Shown here: positions 12,301 through 20,273 of the stretch, piece after piece | Layout: each line of letters begins with the position of its first letter | Numbering within the stretch: the first letter of the stretch is position 1 | Source: Paraspadella gotoi | Taxonomy: Eukaryota > Chaetognatha | Direction of reading: 5' to 3' | DNA: 64,000 bases | NCBI GenBank assembly: GCA_051294375.1 | Contig: JBJCIZ010000239.1 | Location: forward strand, 1,692,581 to 1,756,580 | Notes under the pieces: model-generated | Seen by the model: only the letters and a program-made list of their open reading frames with translations | The model's database searches: none | Told to the model about the DNA's origin: nothing | Translations under genes and position numbers: made by a program

Positions 12301-15300
12301 GATATGGTAAAAGGCTTGCTGCATGGTCTAGCTGATGCGTCATTTTTTATTTTATTGCAAGTCTAAACTAGTGTTAAACTTATAATAAAACTTATTAACT
12401 ACAGTTCAAGTTTATTATGCTATAGTTTAAACAGAATGATTGATTAGTTCAGAACAAATCAATCAAAACCTTCTTTCTTAAGTCAAACACAAAAAAAGGG
12501 GAAAAAATTGAGGAAAAAACTGTATGAACCTAGTTTGATTGAATCTTTAATAAAAAAGTAATAATTATGAGTAATGAAAAAAAACTGGCAGGTTTAGTCT
12601 TATGTCGTATTTTATGGAAGAATTTCCAAATACAATAGAAACATATGAAGCAAATTATGTACAATTAGCATTTAATTTGTGGTTCACTTATTTATAAAGG
12701 TTTGATATAAAAGAAAACAAGTTTTATTCAGCATTAACAATGATTTTATTAATAATAAAGGTTTCGACTCTAGCTTTTATGAGTCTTCTTCAACGGTTTG
12801 ACTCAACTGTTTCGGTTTCACAAAGATTCCCTTTCCAACAAAGAATTGAAGAAAAGATAGTGGTCAGAAATGAGGATAGGTTGAGGTGAGAATAGGGAAG
12901 GAGAGAGTGAATAAATCTGAAACTAGTAAAAGAGATAGAAGATGAGAGAAAGTAAGAGGGAAAAATCATTATATTAAGCAATATACAACAAAGATAGATT
13001 TAAATTAAGCAAACTTAATTTTAAACTAAAGAAATAAAAATAATAAAGGTAAATAAGTTAGATAATGAGATGTAAGTAAAAATGAAATAGAAAAATAAGT
13101 GGTTAGGGATGGATAAGATAAGAGTAAGGGAAAATAAGTAAAGAAAAGAGCTCAAAATTGCCAAATGTAGTGATTTTTCCCTCTCTCTCTTACCAGTTTC
13201 AAATTATTCACTCTCTCTCCTTCCCTATCCTCACCTTCTCTTGTCCTCCCATCTATCCTTTTCTTAATTCTTTGTTGGAAACTTCTTTCTCTCTCTCTCT
13301 CTCTCTCACCAACTCAATGTTTGTGAAACCAAAATCTGTTGAGTCAAACCGCTAATGAAGACTCGAAAAAGCAAGAGTCAAAATATATCCAACCTTTATT
13401 GTTGATAAAATTGTTGTTATTGCTAAAAAAATATAATGAAAAAAAACTCAAAGTTTTGACTATATTAACCTTGTATGCATTTAATAGTACCTCACCACTT
13501 TTCAAAATATTGACTATTTTATAGTTAAAAGTTAGTCATATGATTGAATTTTTATATAATCACCTGCCAGCACACCTATAACATTTCATAATACATATTA
13601 TCCAACATTTCCTACCAAATATTATTTAAAATTATGTAGCATAAAACGAGTATTGAACATTTAAAATTTAAGTCAGATAGACTGACAGAACGACAAACCT
13701 ACCCACCAACTTAGAGAATAATGATTTTAAATTGCTCCCAAGCACTCGCACCCAGCTAAAAAGTTACTGATAACTTTATCTAATACTAACATTTAATAAC
13801 TTTAAAATAAATATTTTAAATTCCATTTCTCAAGCTTCAATTTTGGCAAAAATAAGGATTGACTATTACTTGGAAGCTTTGGAGAGTTCCTTTCCGATCA
13901 AGTTTTTAGGGTTTAGACAGTTTTAATGTCTTTTAAAGACCAAAAAGAACCTATTAAAATGAGTCATGAAATTTTATATTTAAGCCATAAGAGCTCAAAA
14001 ATTTTAAAAAGTTATGAAGAATATAATTATAAATTTTAATCATTTTTTATTTCTTTTAGTTTTTAAAGTTTAATATTGTGTATTTATGATTTTATTTTCA
14101 GTAAGTACTGCTAAATATTATTTTTTTAATATTTATTCTTACAAAATTTAGGAATAACTTTTAGTAAGTATTTTATCAAAAAACTAATGATCATTTTTAT
14201 ATTTTTATATATATATATTATATTATATTATTAATAAATTTATTAAAAATAAAGGTTTAATAAAAATATAAAGTCTACATCAAAAATTATTTTCAAAATC
14301 AACAAGTATTGAATTAATCATTATTTTATAAAAAAATCCTTTAAATTAATTTCACATATAAGATTACGATCAAAGAAAAACGCAAAAGTACTCGATCACT
14401 TGGAAACTCTGGAGAGTTCCTTTCCGGTCAAGTTTTTTCAGGTTTATCAGTCCCAATGTCTTCTACAGACAAAAAGGAACCTAATAAAATGAGTCGTGAC
14501 CCTTCATCTGGTGAAATTGAAAATTTGGTGAACTCTACTCTACATTTAGCACGGTGCTCACCCCAGCTTCTCAAATCCGCGGTACCCCAAAAATTCTTCA
14601 CTCCAGATGTTCCGAGATTCATCCGTCCGCGTTGATATTACCACTTCCCAAGTGTTAAGACAAGGGTTCTCTTGTATAGCCCCTGGTGGATCATTACCAA
14701 CGGGATTTTACACAGTTCGGATGATCTCAGATGAACTGGTGTCTTTTGTCATTCTCTTTTCGATGCAAGATGCGTTAGGCCACACTCGAACACCTCTGCT
14801 TTCTCACGTACTGTTTTTATTATAAATTACAAACTGTTTCAATAAACTGTGCAAAATTTGTAAATATAAACTTCTCTAAACTTAAAATTCAAAAACTTTC
14901 AAAATTTGTAAATACAAACTCTTTTTTAACTAATAAGTTTTAGTCTTCGTCTTATAACAATCAGTTTTCGTAAAATACTTGTGTATCTCAAATTTGCTTT
15001 TATATCCAACAATGGCGCTAAAAAAAAAAACACATTTACAAGATACTTTTATAATCTGCAAAGTATTTATAATAATGAATTGAATTTGTGGTCATGTGAT
15101 CGATTTTTTAGGTGATCACGCGACTGCACCAACATGATACATATCATCGCAAAGAATGGATTATCAAGTCGCTCGCCTCTCTTGGCTTCTCCGTCTTAGT
15201 AAAGTTTTTATAGTACCTTACCTATCTAGTCTCGACTGAATATTATAAAGTTGCTCCGCGAATACGATCAAATCCTTTAAAAACCTCTCAACCCCTCAGA

Positions 15301-15392
15301 ACGGGGCCCCTCACCTTGATGCACTCCTCCACGGCGTCGGTGTCGCCGGCGGCGCAAGCTTCGTGCAGTTCCAACCCCGCGTAGTTCGCCAT
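3302..15392 (-). CDS. ANKRD66-like ankyrin repeat protein with an 11-kb first intron
   Basis: Four exons: 15315-15392, 4124-4252, 3842-4013 and 3302-3657 (about 245 aa). Exon 1 reads MANYAGLELHEACAAGDTDA and ends in phase 0 at GTGAGG. Exon 2 starts SGIDVNTKDSDWNDRTPLHW, exon 3 starts MDNGWSPLHSAAE, and exon 4 starts DVERQICEGIFRKAEAERQ. The order and the WNDRTPLHW and GDNPRRIA blocks match human ANKRD66, a small ankyrin protein of unknown function. The C-terminal exon is low complexity (Ala run, then Gly/Ser run) and poorly conserved. Intron 1 (4253-15314) contains an LTR element and a palindromic element, yet both splice sites look intact. The exon 3 donor (GTGAAG) is weak; without it the protein would end in YLYGEAISNL. 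The ATG is only 66 bp from the TMEM167B stop. Confidence 0.78.
4705..4752. repeat. Perfect 24-bp tandem duplication
   Basis: Two adjacent 24-bp copies beginning GTTACTACACAAGTAGCATC, identical except for the last base, inside intron 1 of the ANKRD66-like gene. Confidence 0.85.
4753..5523. other. Intronic stretch upstream of the LTR element
   Basis: Part of the large ANKRD66-like intron. From about 4920 it becomes less AT-rich and resembles retroelement leader DNA, with an open frame at 5003-5239 that I do not recognise. It is not repeated at the other LTR, so it lies outside the element. It could be a remnant of an older insertion. Confidence 0.3.
5524..6078 (+). repeat. 5' LTR
   Basis: Begins TGTAGAGATATGTCCCC and ends TTCGTACA. 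It matches 10508-11059 almost throughout. The few differences I can see are mostly single-base insertions or deletions (for example CACCAGAC against CACAGAC, and GCAAGGTG against GCAAGTG). Confidence 0.9.
6201..9419 (+). pseudogene. BEL/Pao gag remnant, several frameshifts
   Basis: Open frames at 6201-6755, 6752-7109, 7118-7333, 7388-7878 and 8469-9419 lie in different registers and look like one gag broken by small indels. The first piece has a helical, coiled-coil-like region (VQTIVAEQLECLRHTF). Near 8905-8960 one frame has CYFCGQGHMIWRC. Directly after a frame change near 9000 the next frame has CFKCLTPNHLAIRC followed by CNQCRGNHHPMLH. This triple cysteine/histidine array, with the final HHxxLH form, is typical of BEL/Pao Gag. 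Not expected to give a functional protein as it stands. Confidence 0.75.
9420..9885 (+). pseudogene. BEL/Pao aspartic protease remnant (peptidase A17-like)
   Basis: Translation around 9450-9600 contains VVVEMNGRKRTTYAMIDSGC, with the DSG catalytic triplet of retropepsins, then CVLKENIANDLSI. The frame breaks near 9610 and resumes at 9637-9885 with NLPDKEVGVLLPANYAYTW, which resembles the segment after the protease in BEL elements. Nothing recognisable as a polymerase follows. Confidence 0.65.
10498..10507 (+). other. Polypurine tract of the LTR element
   Basis: GGAGGTGGGG directly abuts the TG of the 3' LTR, the position of the plus-strand primer in LTR retrotransposons. Confidence 0.65.
10508..11059 (+). 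repeat. 3' LTR
   Basis: Near-identical copy of 5524-6078 with the same TG...CA ends. It follows a polypurine tract. Confidence 0.9.
11213..11790 (+). repeat. Left outer inverted arm
   Basis: Inverted partner of 13955-14545. Similarity runs from TAGAGTT...CACCAGATGAAG to the GAGCTCTTTATGG region, interrupted only by small indels. Confidence 0.75.
12755..12792 (-). ncRNA. Degenerate hammerhead-like motif
   Basis: On the minus strand: TTGAAGAA, then GACTC, a 10-nt loop and GAGTC, then GAAAC. This is the layout of a hammerhead core (CUGANGA, stem II, GAAA), but the first core base is changed and stem III is not clear. Probably not active. The architecture matches the other three motifs noted in this window. 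Confidence 0.35.
12757..12985 (-). repeat. Left inner inverted arm
   Basis: Inverted partner of 13150-13392. The reverse complement shares TTCTTTGTTGG, a CT-rich tract and GTTGAGTCAAACCG with the right copy. A related but shorter copy occurs in the serine racemase intron near 53440-53570. Confidence 0.7.
13150..13392 (+). repeat. Right inner inverted arm
   Basis: Inverted partner of 12757-12985. Contains a CT microsatellite near 13290-13310 and a hammerhead-like remnant at its end. Confidence 0.7.
13352..13390 (+). ncRNA. Degenerate hammerhead-like motif
   Basis: CTAATGAA, then GACTC, a loop and GAGTC, then AAAAT in place of GAAAC. Two core changes make activity unlikely. It is the mirror partner of the motif at 12755-12792. 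Confidence 0.3.
13955..14545 (-). repeat. Right outer inverted arm
   Basis: Inverted partner of 11213-11790, ending near TTCATCTGGTGAAATTG at the outer edge. Confidence 0.75.
14546..15314. other. Remainder of ANKRD66-like intron 1
   Basis: AT-rich intronic DNA between the palindrome and exon 1. An open frame at 14607-14825 is not recognisable. No exon or RNA gene seen. Confidence 0.4.
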
Positions 15393-15457
15393 CGCGAATG
15401 AAGATCACAGATTGAGAGTTTATGATTTCGAGTCACGTGAAGTAAAGCGGATTCAAG

Positions 15458-15855
15458 TCACCGGAGAAAAACGATGTAGGTCGCCATGAGAAGGCAGGAG
15501 AGAGCGACGGGGAGATGGAGTCGGGTCCCGATCACCGACGCTTTGTGAAAGATGCCCGCGAAACCTTTTTTATATGAAAAATATCGTAAATAATAATGGA
15601 ATTTAGAAATAAATTAATTCAATAATGTTGTAAAACTTGGATCAAAAAACGAAAACGAATGTTGCTTAATAATTGACGTCGGGAGAAATCTAATCGTGAT
15701 TGAATAATATTAACTATTAGCAAGTACTATACTACAATACCTTTTTTCTCGGAAAGCAGCATCGTTTTGAGGCGAGGAACTCGTCTGAGGTAAGCGCAGG
15801 TGCAGATGACGAGCAGAGCGAAGACAAGAATCCCGTCGAATGAATAAACGTTCAT
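15458..15855 (-). CDS. TMEM167B: Kish-B / TMEM167B small secretory-pathway membrane protein
   Basis: Two exons, 15741-15855 and 15458-15564, give 73-74 aa, the length of human TMEM167B. Exon 1 encodes [20 protein letters not shown], then the conserved [14 protein letters not shown]. Exon 2 encodes [14 protein letters not shown] and a second hydrophobic helix ending VFLR. The splice is phase 1 across the KKG glycine codon (donor GTATTG, acceptor AAAAAAG). The presence of VPRLKT and IGTRLH identifies the B form rather than TMEM167A. The family is associated with the Golgi/secretory pathway. Both predicted membrane helices are intact. The ORF is too short for length-based detection but is well supported by homology. 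Confidence 0.9.
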
Positions 15856-16036
15856 CTTTACGGTGGAATGTTTAGTTCATAAACAAATTGTAGTATATTT
15901 ATTAACAAACCAATGGAAAAGCCTGGGACAGAAAATACAAAGAAACGGAGGAACGCATTAGGAAACGCAGATAAAGGAAGAAAAAAAAAAAAAACCAATC
16001 GACTCGAAGAAGCGAAGAGTAAAACGATCGATCCTC

Positions 16037-16494
16037 TCATTTCTTGGCGTGAGGATCGGGAGTCTTCAAGTTGTACTTTTGTTTCATCTTCTGAATCTCT
16101 TCTTCCTTCTTTTCCATGTCGAGCTTCTTGAAGGCCTTCGTCGATTGGTAATAGAGGACGACGAGATATCGATTGCAGACGTTGAAGCCCGAGAGATGAT
16201 CGCAGGCCTGTTTGGCGTCGAAGATGTCCTCGTAGACGACGAAGGCCGTGCCTAGTGGAGATTGGTGCATTTAAAATTATATCGACGAAAGAGCAACGCA
16301 CTCCGGTATCCCCCGCAGCCACCTTTAGTTTCCGGCGTGGTCCCCACGCGTATTTGTCGAATGGCGCCGTACTTTCCGAAGATGTCGTACATTTCCTCCG
16401 CCGTGATTTTGTAAGGTAAGTTTCTGACGTAGAGGACTCGGTTGACTTCTGGAGGGAGCCTCACTTGAGACCGCGTCTTCGCTTGCATCGCCAT
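16037..16494 (-). CDS. SF3B6: Splicing factor 3B subunit 6 (p14)
   Basis: Two exons, 16323-16494 and 16037-16251, encode about 128 aa (human 125). A single RRM includes RNP2 [10 protein letters not shown] with the aromatic residue that contacts the branch-point adenosine, then [14 protein letters not shown]. After the splice come [15 protein letters not shown] and a C-terminal lysine-rich helix ending TPDPHAKK. The protein is part of the U2 snRNP SF3b complex and binds SF3B1 at the branch site. Phase 1 splice; donor GTGGCT. Confidence 0.95.
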
Positions 16495-16817
16495 TTTTTA
16501 AAGTTTTTTTTTAAATGTATCGAATTTACTAAAATTAACAAAAAGATCTTTTTTTTTTATAAAATATATTTTTTTAGACTAGGTCATGAGTTTCTTGGAA
16601 GAGAGAAGAAATGAAATTTAAAACCCGAAATCAGGTAAAGAGAAGAAAAAATAATCAAGATGATCACAGGGAATGTTTTTTTTTTAAATAAGATATCGAG
16701 AGTCGATCGTTAACTTTAAACGTTTTTCCAACTCGGTTTTCCGGGGAATAAGAGGTTTTTAATCTCCAGTTGAATGAGTTCCGTAAAATCGATTTTATCT
16801 GTCTAACGGTCAACCCG
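16495..16817. other. Spacer between SF3B6 and UBA5
   Basis: AT-rich, no gene seen. Probably contains the UBA5 3' UTR and the SF3B6 5' UTR. Confidence 0.4.
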
Positions 16818-18848
16818 TCAAAGACTCTTCATTTGAGCCATGAGTTCCTCCAAACTCTCGCCGGCGCCCTCAGCGGCGCTGGCACCCGCAATGGCACCGG
16901 CGTCCGACTCTGTAGCGTTCAAATCTACGGCGAGAGGCTCGTAGGCGCGACTCAATCCTTCAGGCAGATCCGAGTCCCGAGCGTCTGCGGCCGACTCCGC
17001 TGCTTCATCCGCCACGACCTCGATGCACCATTCGTTATCCTCGTGGACCACGGCTTCGACGGCGGCTTCGGTATCCTCATCCACGACCGGTTCCGACTTT
17101 ACCTTCTCCGCCCACTCGCTCTGTCGCCGCCGGCAGTGGGCGTCGGCGCACTGGGGGTTGGGCTTGAGGGACATGGAAGGGAAGAAGTCCTCCATGGCGT
17201 TGTAGCCGAGGTAGTGGGAGACCTTGCCGAAGCCCAGCAGCTTTTTGAGGACGTTCTGGACGAGGAATCCGGCGACGACGCCCATCGTCGTCGGGAGAGA
17301 CGCCGCGCAGACGCCTTCGCGTTTCAAAGTCTTTTCGTCGATTCCGGCGGCGACGACGAGCGGAGGAGCGCAGGCGAAGCAGGAGGTTTCGCCTTTGGAA
17401 ATGATTGGAGGATTCATCGAAGGTTGATTGGTTGATTGATTAATTAATTTCGCCTTTGGAAATGATTGGAGGATTCATCGAAGGTTGATTGGTTGATTGA
17501 TTAATTAATTTCGCCTTTGGAAATGATTGGAGGATTCATCGAAGGTTGATTGGTTGATTGATTGATTAATTTCGCCTTTGGAAATGATTGGAGGATTCAT
17601 CGAAGGTTGATTGGTTGATTGATTAATTAATTATTTATGTGGTATGGCAACGGGGAGACATGTGTGATGCCCGGGGTGTGAGGCATCTCCCGACAGCTGG
17701 CGCTCAGGGCTTTGGACCTGCAGTGTCACTGGCGTTTATGCCGACACCATCACACTTTAACCAACGTGACCGTGAGGGGATTGAACCCGGAATTCACGGT
17801 TGGTGAACGAGTACTAAGCTGTCCAAGCCAATGGGACAAGCTGAGTTTCACTAAGCTATACGGGAGGCGAATTTAGGATTCGCCACAGTGGATTATTTTA
17901 CAGCAAATTATGTCGGGCGTTTCAGGTCGCATGATTCCGTCTGCAGCTCATCAGTTAACTCTCCTCTCACATTTTTTCCCTCTCTCTCTCTCACCCGGAT
18001 TGACGAATTGAATATGGCCCGACACTGCGTTTTCGCTGACGCCCGACTCGAACCACTGCTGGCCCAACTCGTTGCAGGCCATGTTGATGGTCATCCTCGC
18101 CTCGAAGTTGTCCACGCAGCTGAGTACAAGATCGACCGGCCTTCCCCCAGCGCCGCCATTGCGCATGCGCGCGACGAAGTCGTCGTAGTTGTCGACTGTG
18201 GTGATGTCGTAATCGAAAGTCTCTATCTCCACATCCGGGTTGATTCCTTCCAGCGTCCTCCGCGCCGCGAGGACTTTGCTGAGTCCCGCCTGGTGAGGTT
18301 GGAAAAAGAGGCGGTTCATGTTGGCGAGTTCCACTCGGTCGTAGTCGAAGAGGAGGAGCTTTCCAACGCCGCAGCGCGTCAGCATCTCAGACGTGACGCT
18401 GCCGACGCCGCCCACGCCCACGATCGCCACGCTGTTTCGGCGGGAGATAATGAAGAATTGAAGGATTAATGAATTAAAGGAATAAATGAATGAATGAAAT
18501 ATAACTCAAGATGCTTAAAGAGAGAAAGAAATAAGGAAAAAGAAAGGGAGAGAGAAAAAAGAAGGGAAAGAAAGAAGGAAGAAAAAATAAAGAAAGAACA
18601 TTGAATGATCGATAATAATTGACTCACGCGAAGGTCCTAATCTTCTCGTAATCCTCTACAATCCCCATCCTCTTCAGAGCCATGAGTCGACTGTAGGGAT
18701 TATCGTCCCTCACTTCCGCGCTCATCGTCTCGATTTTGGGTCGAAGGGGCGTGGCCGCAGCTGCGCATGCGCCATCATCGCCCGACCGCAGCTCTCGTTC
18801 CAATTCGCCGATTCGTTCCTTCAACTCGGCCAAGTTTTTCGAAGGCAT
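16818..18848 (-). CDS. UBA5: UFM1-activating E1 enzyme
   Basis: Three exons, 18628-18848, 17995-18431 and 16818-17392, about 410 aa (human 404). The adenylation domain shows [11 protein letters not shown] (ATP loop), [16 protein letters not shown] and [16 protein letters not shown]. Exon 3 has CFACAPPL (zinc cysteines), the catalytic cysteine in [15 protein letters not shown], and CADAHCRRR (second zinc pair). Downstream, [11 protein letters not shown] matches the UFM1/LC3-interacting motif, and the C-terminus [11 protein letters not shown] matches the UFC1-binding helix, so the full UFMylation E1 set is present. Intron 2 (17393-17994) contains a 61-bp tandem repeat and a SINE-like repeat next to the exon 3 acceptor. 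Confidence 0.96.
17387..17631. repeat. Four tandem 61-bp units carrying a splice acceptor
   Basis: Period 61 bp: GCCTTTGGAAATGATTGGAG recurs at about 17391, 17452, 17513 and 17574. Each unit includes the UBA5 exon 3 acceptor (CCAAAG on the minus strand) and the first bases of the exon. The leftmost unit is the true exon edge; the other three are copies inside the intron. Confidence 0.9.
17640..17880 (-). mobile_element. tRNA-derived SINE-like repeat
   Basis: On the minus strand a box-B-like GGGTTCAATCC lies downstream of an A-box-like TTGGCTTGGACAG, as in tRNA-derived SINE heads. The tail contains GGCATCACAC and GTTGCCATACC. Related copies lie at 29056-29330 and 52907-52990. Inside UBA5 intron 2. 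Confidence 0.55.
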
Positions 18849-19094
18849 TCTGTTTCCTTTTTTCTTCGTCTCTTAATTATACGAGTATTTTTTTTCCTTT
18901 TCAAAACAAAAAAAATATTAAAAAATACATTTTGCTTAACAAACGTAAATAAAACGTTTTAACGATCGGAAACCACCAGACTAGAAACGGAGATGACATG
19001 AGAAACACGGAAGACGAAGTGGGAACAAGAAAGCTAAACTAAAACAACACCTCAATTATTCAGCGAGGAAGTGAAATTAGGGTAAGGCAAATCT

Positions 19095-19802
19095 CTAATC
19101 TTTTTTCCCCGTTTTTTTCTTCTTCGGCGAGTCAGATTTTTGAGACGAGTCCTTCTCCGCATTCCCCGGCGGAAAAAACCCTTTACTGAGGTCATTGCCG
19201 AAAATGTCCGGCGGGGCCTCCAGCAGTTGGTCGTGCGACCACCTATTAACGTATTTGTAGAGTTCAGCGCCGGCCTTGCCGATGAGGCCGAGCAAAAAGA
19301 CGACGGCCACTTTGAGCAGGAGGCTCTCGAGAAAAGGTTTTCCATCCAGGAACAGCTCGTCGGCAAAAACTATAAGCACGCCGACGACGATGCCCGATCC
19401 GACGCCCAGCACCGGGTAGCGCCGCTCTCGCGTCGCCCGTTGTTCCTCCCGGCGCCGCGCCTTTTGTCCCAGATCGGCGAGGGCATCATTACCCGGCGTC
19501 ATCATCAACCCGGCGTCGCAGGTCTCCGCCGCTTCCTTGAACCGTTCGCAGGCTAATTCGACGTCGGCCTTGCGGACGTAACCCTTGAACCAAGTGGGGT
19601 CCAGCTGGATGGCCTTCTTGGCGTCCTCGAGGGCGAAAAAGTATTGCTGTTCCTTGAAAAAGGCCAAGGAGCGGTTGCTGTAGAGCTGAGCGTTGGACGG
19701 ATCTGTGCCAAGGGCGTGGGTGTAGTGGATGATGGCCTCCATGCGTTTTCCTTCTTTCATGCAAGCGTTTCCCTTTTCCTTCAACTCCATCGCCTTCTCC
19801 AT
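19095..19802 (-). CDS. Membrane-anchored TPR co-chaperone-like protein
   Basis: Single exon, 235 aa, counted from the ATG at 19802. The frame is open upstream to 19874, but MEKAMELKEKGNAC looks like a true TPR start. Three TPR motifs span residues about 5-105. The residues that form an Hsp70/Hsp90 carboxylate clamp appear present: K/N in KEKGN, N in LYSNRSLAF, and K/R in KGYVRKA. Two hydrophobic segments follow (GVGSGIVVGVLIVFA and LLLKVAVVFLLGLIG), then a lysine-rich tail ending KKKKTGKKD. The likely role is recruiting Hsp70 or Hsp90 to a membrane, but I cannot name an ortholog or the organelle. Confidence 0.75.
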   Translation of the reverse strand: MEKAMELKEKGNACMKEGKRMEAIIHYTHALGTDPSNAQLYSNRSLAFFKEQQYFFALEDAKKAIQLDPTWFKGYVRKADVELACERFKEAAETCDAGLMMTPGNDALADLGQKARRREEQRATRERRYPVLGVGSGIVVGVLIVFADELFLDGKPFLESLLLKVAVVFLLGLIGKAGAELYKYVNRWSHDQLLEAPPDIFGNDLSKGFFPPGNAEKDSSQKSDSPKKKKTGKKD

Positions 19803-20273
19803 TTTTTTTTTGTGGTTTTTCTCTACGCGAAATCCAACTTCGAAATGGCAATTAAAAAAAAAAAAATTAAACATTGCGTAACGACTACGTTGCTAAGAGC
19901 AAACAAAGAAGGTTAGACGTGAAACATGCAATGGGTTTTTTGAACCAACTAATCAAACAGTTATTTTAACTTATGCTAGGATTTGGTAATGATATCCATA
20001 GAATAATTTTATTGTAGCTGGTACATAGAAACTAGATAAACTTTTTTAAAAATTACGATATTTGAATGTGAAAATCGATCGATATGGTAAAACGAATCGC
20101 AAAAATACAAATACATAACCGTATATTTTAGTTATAAAAAAAGAACAAAAGAGGGGATATATAGGTAATATTAGGTATTAGTTATGTATATAAATATGCG
20201 GAATATAGGCGTAATGTCGGTTATTTCGAGGAGAAAAAAAACAAAAAAACTACAAAACTCTCCCGTCGTCCGT
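19803..20273. other. Spacer before the ELAV-like gene
   Basis: AT-rich. Probably 3' UTR of the ELAV-like gene and 5' region of the TPR gene. No gene or RNA seen. Confidence 0.4.

Larger units (their letters stand above)
11213..14545. mobile_element. Nested palindromic (foldback-type) element
   Basis: Two outer arms of roughly 580 bp (about 11213-11790 and 13955-14545) are inverted copies. For example GATGAAGGGTCACGACTC on the left has its complement GAGTCGTGACCCTTCATC on the right, and the match continues through the AT-rich body. An inner pair of inverted arms (about 12757-12985 and 13150-13392) lies between them. No convincing coding frame is present. It sits in the ANKRD66-like intron, about 150 bp after the LTR element. 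The right side also carries a degenerate second copy of the outer arm's motif (about 13866-13975). Arm limits were judged by eye. Confidence 0.75.

Noticed and set aside
12115-13524. Short frames inside the palindrome (12115-12324, 12790-12981, 13158-13355, 13339-13524)
   Set aside because: AT- or CT-driven frames mirrored between the two arms, with no protein similarity.
16770-17435. 221-codon plus-strand frame
   Set aside because: Antisense shadow of UBA5 exon 3; GC-rich coding exons here leave long open frames on the other strand (also at 19140-19556, 20184-20948, 41637-42296 and 49793-50269).
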